Source of the DNA: Thiorhodovibrio frisius
GTDB taxonomy: Bacteria; Pseudomonadota; Gammaproteobacteria; Chromatiales; Chromatiaceae
NCBI RefSeq assembly: GCF_033954835.1
Contig: NZ_CP121471.1
Coordinates: forward strand, 3,032,501-3,096,500
DNA length: 64,000 nt
Direction of reading: 5' to 3'
In this document: piece by piece, positions 1-7,671 of the stretch
How the letters are laid out: each line of letters begins with the position of its first letter
Numbering within the stretch: position 1 is the stretch's first letter
The notes under the pieces: model-generated
Seen by the model: the letters and a program-made list of their open reading frames with translations, nothing else
The model's database searches: none
What the model was told of the DNA's origin: nothing
Made by a program: the position numbers and the translations under genes

Positions 1-638
1 TCGTCAGCAGCGCGACCATCGATCACGGCAACATACTCGACACCGACTCGCGCATTAGGCAGATGAAAAGTCGCTCTTAGTGCGGGAGACTTAGTTGGCG
101 GGCTTGCGCTGGAGGGAACTTGGCCAGGTTGGATTGCGTTTGGATCAGGTTGGCGTTCTGGCTCAGGATTTTTCTTGTTGGAGATATCTTGTGGCTTGTG
201 AGAGGTATCATTATCCGCATCTGATTCGTCCGGCTCCTCCATGATGGGAGGTAACCTGTGTTCGCTCTTAATGACAGAATTTTCTGGTGCCTGGTCTTTT
301 GGCGTTGAAACAAATTCTGAGATTTTTTTTGAATCCGGGTCAATAGAGTCTAATGGCTGTGTGGTTTGTGGCTCCATATCGTTTTTCCGCTCGATGCGTT
401 TGAGGGGAATATCTGGGTATAGCTGCTCCCAGGCTTTCGCGATAGCAAGCTGAAATTGGCAAGTCGCGTTGAAGGCTTCATCATTACAAACAAAAGCCTC
501 AATTTTTTCAGAAGATATCTTGCCGCGATCATAGATGGGCTGTCCGCGGTCCTCGAATAATCGCCAAACAAGATCTTCGACATAAGGGGTGAGTTTTTCG
601 CGTTTTTTCGCTGTCGACTTATTGGAAATCTCGGCCAT
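1..638 (-). CDS. Partial Ter-operon protein, 212 codons visible, C-terminus outside window
   Basis: On the minus strand an ATG at 638-636 lies three bases after the stop of the upstream VWA gene, and the frame stays open to the window edge. The visible part starts with about 75 residues of a compact, charged domain (MAEISNKSTAKKREKL, then a segment containing VEDLVWRLFED). A long low-complexity linker rich in P, S, E, D, N and Q follows, and then a segment containing FHLPNARVGVEY, which resembles the first strands of an Ig-like (He-PIG type) domain. In other Ter operons the gene after the zinc-ribbon VWA protein (TerY-C) often encodes a PP2C-type phosphatase of the VWA/phosphatase/kinase triad. 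That identity is inferred from position and cannot be checked here because the catalytic part would lie to the left of base 1. Confidence 0.55.
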   Translation of the reverse strand, partial: MAEISNKSTAKKREKLTPYVEDLVWRLFEDRGQPIYDRGKISSEKIEAFVCNDEAFNATCQFQLAIAKAWEQLYPDIPLKRIERKNDMEPQTTQPLDSIDPDSKKISEFVSTPKDQAPENSVIKSEHRLPPIMEEPDESDADNDTSHKPQDISNKKNPEPERQPDPNAIQPGQVPSSASPPTKSPALRATFHLPNARVGVEYVAVIDGRAAD

Positions 639-641
639 TTG

Positions 642-1694
642 CTAGCCCCGCCCACGGCCAACGTCAACGCCATGCCCTTCGCCCGACGCCCCAAGCTCGA
701 AGGAAACAGTTTTTTCACACCATGGACATACAGCATCGCCCGGCCCGTTCAGACACATGAGTTTTCCACAACCACAAACAGCGAAGGCGGTAGCATTGCC
801 GCAGTGCGGACAACTCGGCGAGCCAATCAGCTCGGATGTGTTGACCATCTCTCCCGTTGCACGCGGATCAGACCAGTCAAAATAGCTTTCATCGAGCGGA
901 TAGCACCCTGTAAGCCGGTACATGAAAAGCTTCAATTCGAATTCGCTGCTCTCGAGCTTCTGGCTTTTGCGCTCATATTTGAGCAAGTAAGGCTTGTGAT
1001 TATTCTGGCAGCGTCCGACTAAGGTCACACAGGAAGGATCGACAACGCTAGGCGGGGGATCTTTCACCAAACGCATGATGCGCTCATCGAACACCTCGCT
1101 GAGCGGTTGTTCGGAAAGCTCGCCGAGGCTCTTGCTGCGCCAGAGAACCGATCCGCTAATCCAGTCGACAAATTTTTTATAATCGCCGGGTCGGGACTCC
1201 TCAAATAGGAGCACCTGATCCGTCAGCCGTTTAAGCACCGAAAAGTCCGTATCCCGTCCCAGCCCCACCGCAACGATAGTGGCGGATCGGTCATATTCTT
1301 GGCGCCAACGCTGAATCGCGGCATCAGGGGCATCGGTTGGATGACCGTCAGTGAAGAGATAAACAATCGGCCTCCAGTCGCCCTTACGTTCCGGGCCACT
1401 GCGAACAACTGATCGGTCGATTTCGGACATCAAGGTATCGAGAGCGGCACCGAGACTGGTGCCTCCACCCAAGGGAAGTTTTGGCGGATAAAAGGAGAAA
1501 AGCTCAATGAGGGGGACAATCGTCTTGGCGAAACCCGCGAATGCAATGACGCTGACGTGGACTGTCTCAAGCGCATGGGGGTCCGAACGCAACGATTGCA
1601 CGACAGCATGCAGCCCTTCCTCCATCTTGCGGAGGTTATCTCCAGCCATGGATTCCGAACAATCCAACAGGAAGAAAACTGGAAGTCTACGCAT
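642..1694 (-). CDS. VWA-domain Ter protein with C-terminal zinc ribbon (TerY-C type)
   Basis: 350 residues. The first ~190 residues form a von Willebrand A domain with the MIDAS signature DCSES (D11-x-S-x-S), the Thr loop in GGGTSLGAAL and the distal TDGHPTD motif, so metal-dependent ligand binding should be intact. The C-terminal ~70 residues carry paired cysteines (CPHC, CGCGKLMC, CPWC), the metal-binding TerY-C extension. In the family such proteins are partners of a PP2C phosphatase and a kinase in chemical-stress signalling. It is the longest of three VWA proteins in this operon and the only one with the zinc ribbon. It starts 105 bp after the stop of the preceding VWA gene and ends three bases before the next start. 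Cytoplasmic, no signal peptide. Confidence 0.85.
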   Translation of the reverse strand: MRRLPVFFLLDCSESMAGDNLRKMEEGLHAVVQSLRSDPHALETVHVSVIAFAGFAKTIVPLIELFSFYPPKLPLGGGTSLGAALDTLMSEIDRSVVRSGPERKGDWRPIVYLFTDGHPTDAPDAAIQRWRQEYDRSATIVAVGLGRDTDFSVLKRLTDQVLLFEESRPGDYKKFVDWISGSVLWRSKSLGELSEQPLSEVFDERIMRLVKDPPPSVVDPSCVTLVGRCQNNHKPYLLKYERKSQKLESSEFELKLFMYRLTGCYPLDESYFDWSDPRATGEMVNTSELIGSPSCPHCGNATAFAVCGCGKLMCLNGPGDAVCPWCEKTVSFELGASGEGHGVDVGRGRG

Positions 1695-1799
1695 GATTTG
1701 CCCTCACGCTTATAGTCCCCGACACCCTTAAGAGAATGAAAGGCTCAGGTTTAACGGTAAATCTTTGCTCTCGCGGATAGGCGCCGAAACGACGCAATA

Positions 1800-2441
1800 C
1801 TAAAGCACCAATTGGACCTCGGCTGGTGGTGGTGGCAGATTCACCTGTTCCTCCAGCCCCGCGCTGCTCGAGCCGACCGAAACGCTCGCGGATACCCATT
1901 TGAAAAAGTTAGAAAACGCGGTCGAATCGAGCGTGTCGAGCTTGACAACCCGATCAGTTAGCTCGTGCAAGAGATCGAGTTTGACCTTAGGCCCCGCCGC
2001 ACAGGCAACAATGGTGCCAAAGTTCCGTTTCTTGATCGCTAAAATCGCCTCATGGTAAGCAAGAAGATCCGATGGGCTGCCGTCTGTCATGACAAAAAGA
2101 AGTGGCCGCCAGTCGCCTTTCGCATCGTCTGTGCTGCGGCGCACTTCCCGATCAACCTTGGTAATCAACAACTCCAGTGCGGCACCGAGAAAGGTAGCCC
2201 CAGAACCGGGAACCGAAATTTCTTCCAAGCGAACCTCATCCAAGGGGGTGAGCGGCAGGTATTCTCGCGCCTCAACGTCGAAGGTGACGATTGAAATGTG
2301 CACACTTTCCAAAGCATAAGGGTCTTGGCGCAGCGCACTCAGCATTGCCTGCAACCCAACATTGACTGAATGGATAGGCTCGCCACGCATCGACCCTGAC
2401 GTGTCGAGCAAAATATAAACTGGCAGCCTCCTCACGCTCAT
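1800..2441 (-). CDS. VWA-domain tellurium-resistance protein (TerY family)
   Basis: 213 residues, almost all one VWA domain. MIDAS motif DTSGS at residues 13-17, Thr in the GSGATFLGAA loop, and MTDGSPSD further on. The length fits plain TerY proteins without a zinc ribbon. It ends in a proline-rich tail (NLPPPPAEVQLVL) that is closely matched by the tail of the other short VWA protein at 3107-3745, which suggests the two arose by duplication within the operon. The gene starts 9 bp after the stop of the TerD-like gene and is surely cotranscribed. The role is inferred from the family: a scaffold or ligand-binding partner of TerD proteins in stress response. Confidence 0.85.
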   Translation of the reverse strand: MSVRRLPVYILLDTSGSMRGEPIHSVNVGLQAMLSALRQDPYALESVHISIVTFDVEAREYLPLTPLDEVRLEEISVPGSGATFLGAALELLITKVDREVRRSTDDAKGDWRPLLFVMTDGSPSDLLAYHEAILAIKKRNFGTIVACAAGPKVKLDLLHELTDRVVKLDTLDSTAFSNFFKWVSASVSVGSSSAGLEEQVNLPPPPAEVQLVL

Positions 2442-2450
2442 ACAGACACC

Positions 2451-3095
2451 TCAGGCATACTTTTTGAGCCAATCAACGAAAGAATCGGATTCCGAAGGAG
2501 TGCCAATCGCAGTTAACTTCCAGTTTTCGGCTTCGCGCTCCAATTCGGCAAACAGCATCGAGCGACAGCTTTGATATTCGACTCCGCCAGATAGATCGAA
2601 ACGCGCCATTTCTCGTCCCTTGGCGTCCTCGGCCCGGATAAATGCATTCCGGACTTGGCCAAAGCTCTGTTGATTCTCGATTCCCTTATAAATCTGTACC
2701 ACAAAAACGACCTTGGTAAATTGGCTGGGAAGATCATTGAGTCGAACGATGATCTGCTCGTCGTCTCCCTCGCCCTCGCCAGTGCGATTATCACCCGTAA
2801 GCCAGACGCACCCAGAGCCGTGATGCATGTTATTGAAGAATATGACATCGCTGTCGAGCAGCGTCGCCTTACCGTTCGCATCTCGACCCAAGTCCAATAC
2901 CTTGCCATCGCTTTGACACAGAAAGGCAACGACATCAAGGTCGTAATCTTCGGCTTTTTTTCCGAACAAATTACCAAGCAGACCTTTGCCCTTTTCTTCG
3001 TTAATATCCCATCCAAGGCCGATAGTGACTTGGGATAAGTCGTGCTCCGTCTTGCGAAGGCTAATGCCTTGGCCCTTTTTTAGCTTTACGCCCAT
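2451..3095 (-). CDS. TerD-family stress protein, divergent
   Basis: 214 residues. It opens with the family start MGVKLKKGQGISLRK and keeps the calcium-binding core: YDLDVVAFL, DVIFFNNMHHGSGC, TGDNRTGEGEGDDE and SFGQVRNAFIR. The usual ending 'WKF.AVGQG' is replaced by WKLTAIGTPSESDSF, and there is an insertion GKGLLGNLFGKKAED near residue 40, so it is a divergent member closer to TerX/TerZ-like paralogs than to canonical TerD. TerD domains bind Ca2+ and are thought to act near the membrane with TerC. The gene sits 11 bp after one VWA gene and 9 bp before another, alternating TerD and VWA along the operon. Confidence 0.85.
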   Translation of the reverse strand: MGVKLKKGQGISLRKTEHDLSQVTIGLGWDINEEKGKGLLGNLFGKKAEDYDLDVVAFLCQSDGKVLDLGRDANGKATLLDSDVIFFNNMHHGSGCVWLTGDNRTGEGEGDDEQIIVRLNDLPSQFTKVVFVVQIYKGIENQQSFGQVRNAFIRAEDAKGREMARFDLSGGVEYQSCRSMLFAELEREAENWKLTAIGTPSESDSFVDWLKKYA

Positions 3096-3106
3096 CGCGC
3101 ACCTCT

Positions 3107-3745
3107 TCAGATAACCAGATTGACTTCGGGCGGTGGCGGCGGCAAGTCGTCAAGGCCAGAAACTTCTTTATTGCCCTGCTCGACTTTTTGGCTGCCGGTT
3201 GAAATCGACGCCGAGACCCACTTGAAAAACGCCCGAATAGTATTCGCGTCAGCCGTATCTAGTGCGACTACCACCTCGGTGATCTGCTTGAGAATGGTCT
3301 GGTCGGCACCATGTCCAGCTGCACAAGCCACCACCACTCCAGTTCTCGCCAGCTTGAAACGGTCGAGGCCTTTGCGCCAATCGTCGGTCGGAGAACCATC
3401 GGTCATAATAAACACCAAGGGCTTCCAGTCACCTTTCGCATCGGCAGTGGTGCGAGCAACTTCTGCATCAATACGCTCAGCCAGCAACTCAAGCGCCTCA
3501 CCGAGAGCCGTTGTGCCGGTTGCATTAAGGGGCGGTGGCTGAAAGTTGCTGAGCTCCGTCAGTGGAATCGCTTGATGTGCGGTGCTGTCAAAGGTGATCA
3601 CCGACAGATAAGCGGTCTCAAGTGCATAGGGATCTTGGCGCAAGGTTGAGACCAACACTTGAACGCCATTCTTGACCGCTTCGATGGGCTCGCCACTCAT
3701 GGAACCCGAGGTATCGAGTAGCAGATATACAGGAAGTCTTCGCAT
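3107..3745 (-). CDS. VWA-domain tellurium-resistance protein (TerY family)
   Basis: 212 residues, single VWA domain. MIDAS DTSGS at residues 11-15, Thr in the NATGTTALGEAL loop, and MTDGSPTDDW. The tail GLDDLPPPPPEVNLVI parallels the tail of the VWA protein at 1800-2441. The start is supported by the closely matching MRRLPVYLLLDTSGSM opening seen in all three VWA proteins of the operon. It lies between two TerD genes (44 bp downstream of one, 11 bp upstream of the other). Cytoplasmic. Family role: stress-response scaffold that works with TerD-type proteins. The specific ligand is unknown. Confidence 0.87.
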   Translation of the reverse strand: MRRLPVYLLLDTSGSMSGEPIEAVKNGVQVLVSTLRQDPYALETAYLSVITFDSTAHQAIPLTELSNFQPPPLNATGTTALGEALELLAERIDAEVARTTADAKGDWKPLVFIMTDGSPTDDWRKGLDRFKLARTGVVVACAAGHGADQTILKQITEVVVALDTADANTIRAFFKWVSASISTGSQKVEQGNKEVSGLDDLPPPPPEVNLVI

Positions 3746-3789
3746 CTTTATCTCTCCCGTGCATTTACCAGTTACACTGGTCGCAATTA

Positions 3790-4368
3790 TTATGCAACAT
3801 CGACGCCAAACTGATGGCAGAGCCCTTCCAGCCCCCCAGAAAAGCCCTGTCCAACGGCCTTAAATTTCCACTCAGAATTTTGGCGATAAATCTCCCCAAA
3901 AATCATCGCCGTCTCAGTACTGTAATCTTCCGACAAATCAAACCGTGCAATCTCCCCATCAGTATCCAAATTGACGATCCGAATGAAGGCATCGGAGACC
4001 TGCCCAAAATTTTGCCGTTGAACTTCGGCATCATGAATTGTTACACAAATGACGATACGCTCTATTTTTTCGGGCACTTTTGTGAGTTCAATCTCAATCG
4101 CCTCATCATCGCCTTCGCCAGTGCCAACCTTGACATCACCAGTGTGCGTTACTGAGCCGCATAACGAAACGAGTTGATGATAAAAGACGAAGTCCTCGTC
4201 CCGACGCACCTTGCCGCTGCCCCCGAGAAGGAATGCACTTGCGTCAAGATCAAGCTCTTCTCCATTAGTTGCTCTTTCCTGCCAGCCAAGCCCGACAAGA
4301 ATCCGAGTAAGCCCGGGCTCAGTCTTCGATAATGAAAGGCTACCACCTTTCTTCAGAAGTACTGCCAT
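3790..4368 (-). CDS. terD: TerD-family tellurium-resistance / stress protein
   Basis: 192 residues, the standard TerD length. The whole consensus is visible: LDLDASAFLLGGSGKV, EDFVFYHQL, SVTHTGDVKVGTGEGDDE, FGQVSDAFIRIVN, IARFDLSEDYSTETAMIFGEIYR, and the end WKFKAVGQGFSGGLEGL with a Gly-Val close. The acidic GEGDDE loop is a calcium site in the family. It is the second gene of the operon, 45 bp after TerC. Known role of the family: Ca2+-binding proteins that give tellurite, phage and colicin resistance and help handle chemical stress at the membrane with TerC. The gene symbol is given by family; which ter paralog it is cannot be settled by eye. Confidence 0.9.
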   Translation of the reverse strand: MAVLLKKGGSLSLSKTEPGLTRILVGLGWQERATNGEELDLDASAFLLGGSGKVRRDEDFVFYHQLVSLCGSVTHTGDVKVGTGEGDDEAIEIELTKVPEKIERIVICVTIHDAEVQRQNFGQVSDAFIRIVNLDTDGEIARFDLSEDYSTETAMIFGEIYRQNSEWKFKAVGQGFSGGLEGLCHQFGVDVA

Positions 4369-4413
4369 AGATCACACCTCTTTCTTCTGGTCAAAAAACG
4401 TCTTCTAGGTTAG

Positions 4414-5433
4414 CTAGTCCCCATCCTGCGAAGGATTATCTTTCTCTGGGAAGAGTATGGAGGCGACAACACCAAGAGTAAGAGTGCCAAATACAATGCC
4501 CAGGCTTAAAGCTGGAGAGATATGCACACCAGTATCCCCAATAGCATGATTCCATGCCTGCAAAACCATTTTCCCCGCGATAAAAAAAAGCAGCCCGATG
4601 ACCGCCTTTTCCAAGTGAACAAGAAAGCGAGTCAACGCTGCCAGAACGAAATAAAGACTACGTAAACCGAGTATCGCGAAAATCATCGCTGCATAAACCA
4701 GAAGGGGCTCTTGGGTGACAGAGATGACGGCAGGAACAGAATCAAACGAGAATGCAATATCAGATGTCTCGATCGCGGCCAAACAGAGAAAAGCTGGCGT
4801 CGCATAAAGAGCACCATTGCGTGTGACCGACCTTTCCCCATCTGGAGAATCCAATAGCTCTCTGTGCTTGATAAAGAACCGATTCAAGTGCAGGCGCGTA
4901 TAGATAGGCATCATTTTTCCCGTCAACCTGACGCTCCAATGATCCGAGTAGTCCTCAATTTCTTCACCGCCTCCCCCAGCCTTGAGCATCTCTACCGCAC
5001 TCCAGGCAACCAGTGCTGCAAAAATAAACCCGACCCAAGGGCTTGCCATAAAGAGACTCGTGCCGATCAAAACGAAAATCGCGCGGAAAACCAGCGCCCC
5101 GAGAATTCCCCAATACAAAATCCGGTGTTGAAGTCCTGACCGAATGCTGAAGGAAGCGAAAATTGCCATGAATACCATGAGGTTATCAACAGATAGACTC
5201 TTCTCAAGAAAATATCCGGCAAGAAACAGATCCGCCCATTCTTTCGTAAATCGCCCCCACAAGTAAAGGTAGAAGCAGAGCGCCAAGGAAATCCAAAAAA
5301 CGGACCACTTCGCCGCATCAGTTACGCTAATTACAGTCGTTGAGCGATGGGAAAAAAGGTCAGCATAAAGCGAGACACCAATAACGATCAGGAAAATGAC
5401 TAATGCCTCGATAGGAAAACCGAAATGTTCCAT
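4414..5433 (-). CDS. terC: TerC-family integral membrane protein
   Basis: 339 residues with about nine hydrophobic segments. The family signature FLAGYFLEKSLSVDNLMVF is present near residue 90, and a second acidic membrane motif AIETSDIAFSFDSVPAV near residue 215. Both are the paired conserved acidic helices of TerC/Alx proteins, which are linked to metal (manganese) export and to docking of Ter complexes at the membrane. It is the first gene of the minus-strand operon and would anchor the TerD and VWA proteins encoded behind it. About 110 bp of AT-rich sequence separates it from the next upstream gene and should contain the operon promoter. No clear promoter hexamers were picked out. Confidence 0.9.
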   Translation of the reverse strand: MEHFGFPIEALVIFLIVIGVSLYADLFSHRSTTVISVTDAAKWSVFWISLALCFYLYLWGRFTKEWADLFLAGYFLEKSLSVDNLMVFMAIFASFSIRSGLQHRILYWGILGALVFRAIFVLIGTSLFMASPWVGFIFAALVAWSAVEMLKAGGGGEEIEDYSDHWSVRLTGKMMPIYTRLHLNRFFIKHRELLDSPDGERSVTRNGALYATPAFLCLAAIETSDIAFSFDSVPAVISVTQEPLLVYAAMIFAILGLRSLYFVLAALTRFLVHLEKAVIGLLFFIAGKMVLQAWNHAIGDTGVHISPALSLGIVFGTLTLGVVASILFPEKDNPSQDGD

Positions 5434-5543
5434 GTATACCCCAGGTTAACTCTTGATAAGCGGTGCTGTCTGCAAAAACAGTGACGTCGAAACTGTCGTA
5501 ACATGCATATTTAGCTTATTAAGCAAGTTTTAAATCACGACAC

Positions 5544-5942
5544 TTACTGCTCGTTCAGTCTTTGTGCCGCCCTATACGCCGACGCTGATTGTTTACCAGC
5601 GCAATGCTCATTAAAATAATTAATCATTTCTGAGTGACGAGAAATATTCCGATTGTATGCGTCGACTGACGCTTGGCTAGTTCGATCCACAAAAGATCTA
5701 CTAATATTTTCACTTAGCCATTTGGCTTCATTGTAAAGTTCTACGCATTGTTCCATGGCAGCATCAGAAATAACGGGAACATTTGCGCTAGTCGTACTAC
5801 TTGGTGGGACCTCATAATCTCTAGCATTAGCATTTATACTAAACAAGACGGCTAACAACACCAGAAAGTACCGACAAATATTGTTCTGGAGCTTTAAGCT
5901 TTTACGTTGGATTTTACCGGAAAGATGACATCTTTTCGCCAT
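5544..5942 (-). CDS. Small exported protein of unknown function
   Basis: 132 residues. A positively charged N-terminus (MAKRCHLSGKIQRKSLK) is followed by a hydrophobic stretch (YFLVLLAVLFSINANA) that ends in a good signal-peptidase site, ANA-RD. The mature ~95 residues are polar, with CVELYNEAKWL and a later Cys in NEHCAGK that could form one disulphide in the periplasm. The start is backed by GAGG about ten bases upstream of the ATG. I do not recognise the family. It is minus strand like the Ter operon but separated from it by 110 bp, and it marks the transition into AT-rich DNA. Confidence 0.6.
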   Translation of the reverse strand: MAKRCHLSGKIQRKSLKLQNNICRYFLVLLAVLFSINANARDYEVPPSSTTSANVPVISDAAMEQCVELYNEAKWLSENISRSFVDRTSQASVDAYNRNISRHSEMINYFNEHCAGKQSASAYRAAQRLNEQ

Positions 5943-6077
5943 TTCTATTTCCTCTATCTTAAAATATCAACCCACCACTTGGAGAGTTGTTTTGAGTATA
6001 CAGAAGTTCCGCATTTTTTAAATATTTAAAGGTTTTTCGATTGTTAGTTGATATACTTTGCTTTTTTTCAGGTATAT

Positions 6078-6293
6078 TCAATTTGCAAGAACAGTTTTTG
6101 TTCGCAAAGAAACATGAGCGTTTGACACATCGAAACTATCATCAGGTTTGATTTCTCGGGACTCTCTTGTTGTCATATTTACAAGAGTTGTTTTACCACC
6201 AGACACCGACACTTTTACATAATGACAAGATTTCACTTCTGGTATTTCGGAAACCTTTACGTCAGCGTCACTAGCACAACCAAATAGTACTGG
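6078..6293 (-). pseudogene. 5'-truncated lipoprotein gene cut at the edge of the direct repeat
   Basis: Reading the minus strand from 6293 gives an open frame of 71 residues ending at TGA 6080-6078. It begins PVLFGCASDADVKVSE, a textbook lipobox (L-F-G-C), so it should be the end of a lipoprotein signal peptide followed by the mature protein (later SCHYVKVSVSGGKTTLVN). The first part of the signal peptide is missing: an in-frame TAG sits at 6296-6294, and the next base that can be recognised belongs to the 1.2-kb repeat starting at 6301. The gene therefore looks truncated by whatever recombination placed the repeat here. It is too short for automatic calling, and the family is not recognised. 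Confidence 0.5.
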
Positions 6294-6300
6294 CTAGTCG

Positions 6301-7503
6301 CCAAGCGGAGTGCAAATAGGCTAAATTGTTGTTGCTTGGAAGGCTTTAGGATAACTTCTCGTTCGAGGAATCTTCGAGATTAGCCTCCTTCCGCGAAACG
6401 GTCAAGAGATATTATCCACTCCGTAATATTTTCTCTTTTCCGTGCATGGCCGCCCCGCAATTTCGGCTTCATGGCGCTAAATCTTGTAGGGAATTTTCCT
6501 ACAAACGTACTCGGAATATGGATTTGTATATGATTCGAGCACGCATCTTTGTTCATTTCGCGCTCTTCAATTTCTCGTAATAGGCAGAGAGTGTTTAGAT
6601 TACTCTGATAATGTGCTCACATTGAACCCAGGGCACTATCAAGCACGACAATCAAGAAAAATGCAGCATCAGCACCTTTGGTTTTCTTGATGCTGCCAGC
6701 GCTCTGCTTCCGAAGGGCTGACCTGGATCAGTCTCGTTCGACAGACGCGACTCGCTGCTGCCGGGGAGGCAGCATCGTCCGCTGAGGCATCAGAACGCCC
6801 CCGGCTTGACGATGCAGAACTGCGGCGATCCGACGGCTCGCTACTGTCGCTTGATTGACTGCGGGCAGTCATGTATTCATGCTTACCAATGCTTCATGAG
6901 GTTTGAATTGTGGCAAATGACGATGGCCACGAGGCTCTACTGATACCGGGTGAGGGGTTACTTGGCTACCAGGCTCCTCCTGCGGCCAATGCGCGTCAGC
7001 AGCTTGAGTTGCAAGACTCGGCGATGTCCGGCGGGGATCGCAAGCTGACTCTTGATCAGGTGGTCGAGGACTTGCTTGCCGATGGCCTGATTACAGCAGA
7101 GACTGCGAAAGACCTGTTGCGTCGCTGCGCGGGCGCAAAGAAAGATGGCCTGCATCTGCTTGAGCGCATCGCCGAGCAACATCCGATGAGCGCCCAGGTG
7201 CCGCTCCGGCAGCTCGATCTTGAGGCACTGACGGTCTGGCTGGCGGGGCGTTGCGGTCTGCCCTATCTGCGCATCGATCCGCTGAAGATCGATGTGGCCA
7301 CGATCGGCGAGTTGACCACCATCGCCTATGCGACCTGGAACCAGATCCTGCCGGTCGCATTAACTCCCGAGAAGGCCGTTTTTGCCACCTGCGAGCCTTA
7401 CCTGACCGATTGGATGGCAGAGCTTCAGCAGGTTCTGAAGCGCCGTATTGAGCGTGTCGTTGCCAATCCGCGCGATATTGAACGCTTCCGCCGCGAGTTT
7501 TTC
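6301..7503. repeat. Direct repeat copy A (leader plus 5' end of GspE-like gene)
   Basis: 1,203 bp matching 12171-13373 in the same orientation without any indel. Counting by eye gives 33 mismatches (about 97.3% identity): 26 in the 609-bp non-coding leader, 7 in the coding half. Both ends are abrupt: at 6300/12170 and at 7504/13374 the sequences become unrelated. Copy A lies at the left edge of the AT-rich segment 7504-12170, copy B at its right edge and continuous with the complete gene. Confidence 0.95.
6652..6696 (+). promoter_or_regulatory. Overlapping alternative hairpins in the GspE-like gene leader
   Basis: Two 9-bp inverted repeats overlap. TCAAGAAAA (6652-6660) can pair with TTTTCTTGA (6682-6690), and GCAGCATCA (6663-6671) can pair with TGATGCTGC (6688-6696). 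They share bases 6688-6690, so a transcript would have to choose or form a knot. The same layout is in copy B (around 12522-12566), where one base of the second stem is lost. It lies about 215 bp before the GTG start. A regulatory role is inference only. Confidence 0.3.
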
Positions 7504-7671
7504 TATGACGAACAAGAGCCGCAGCTGTTCGACGCCATACGCGAACTATTGCCGAACTATACCAACGAGCGCCTTGAAAGTACCACTTTCTTTTCGACAT
7601 TCATACCCGAAACGAATCGAGTCATCCGGTGCGACAAGCGCTACAGGAAGTGCATTATAATTTTCCGCTAG
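6910..7671 (+). pseudogene. Truncated GspE/PilB-type ATPase gene (N-terminal domain only)
   Basis: The GTG start and the first 198 codons match the intact gene at 12780 with one amino-acid change (SGGDRK instead of SGEDRK). After codon 198 (REFF) the frame enters unrelated sequence and stops 55 codons later. What remains is the N-terminal MshEN/GspE-N type region. The ATPase core with Walker A, Asp box, Walker B and the zinc motif is absent, so it cannot be a motor. The last 126 bp overlap the 3' end of the opposite-strand ion-channel gene. It could still make a soluble N-domain fragment that binds the partner of the intact protein. Six of the seven coding differences from the intact copy are silent. 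Confidence 0.85.

Noticed and set aside
6669-6872. Ser/Arg-rich minus-strand frame in the GspE-like gene leader
   Set aside because: Low complexity, interrupted in copy B by base changes without frame conservation evidence; treated as non-coding leader.
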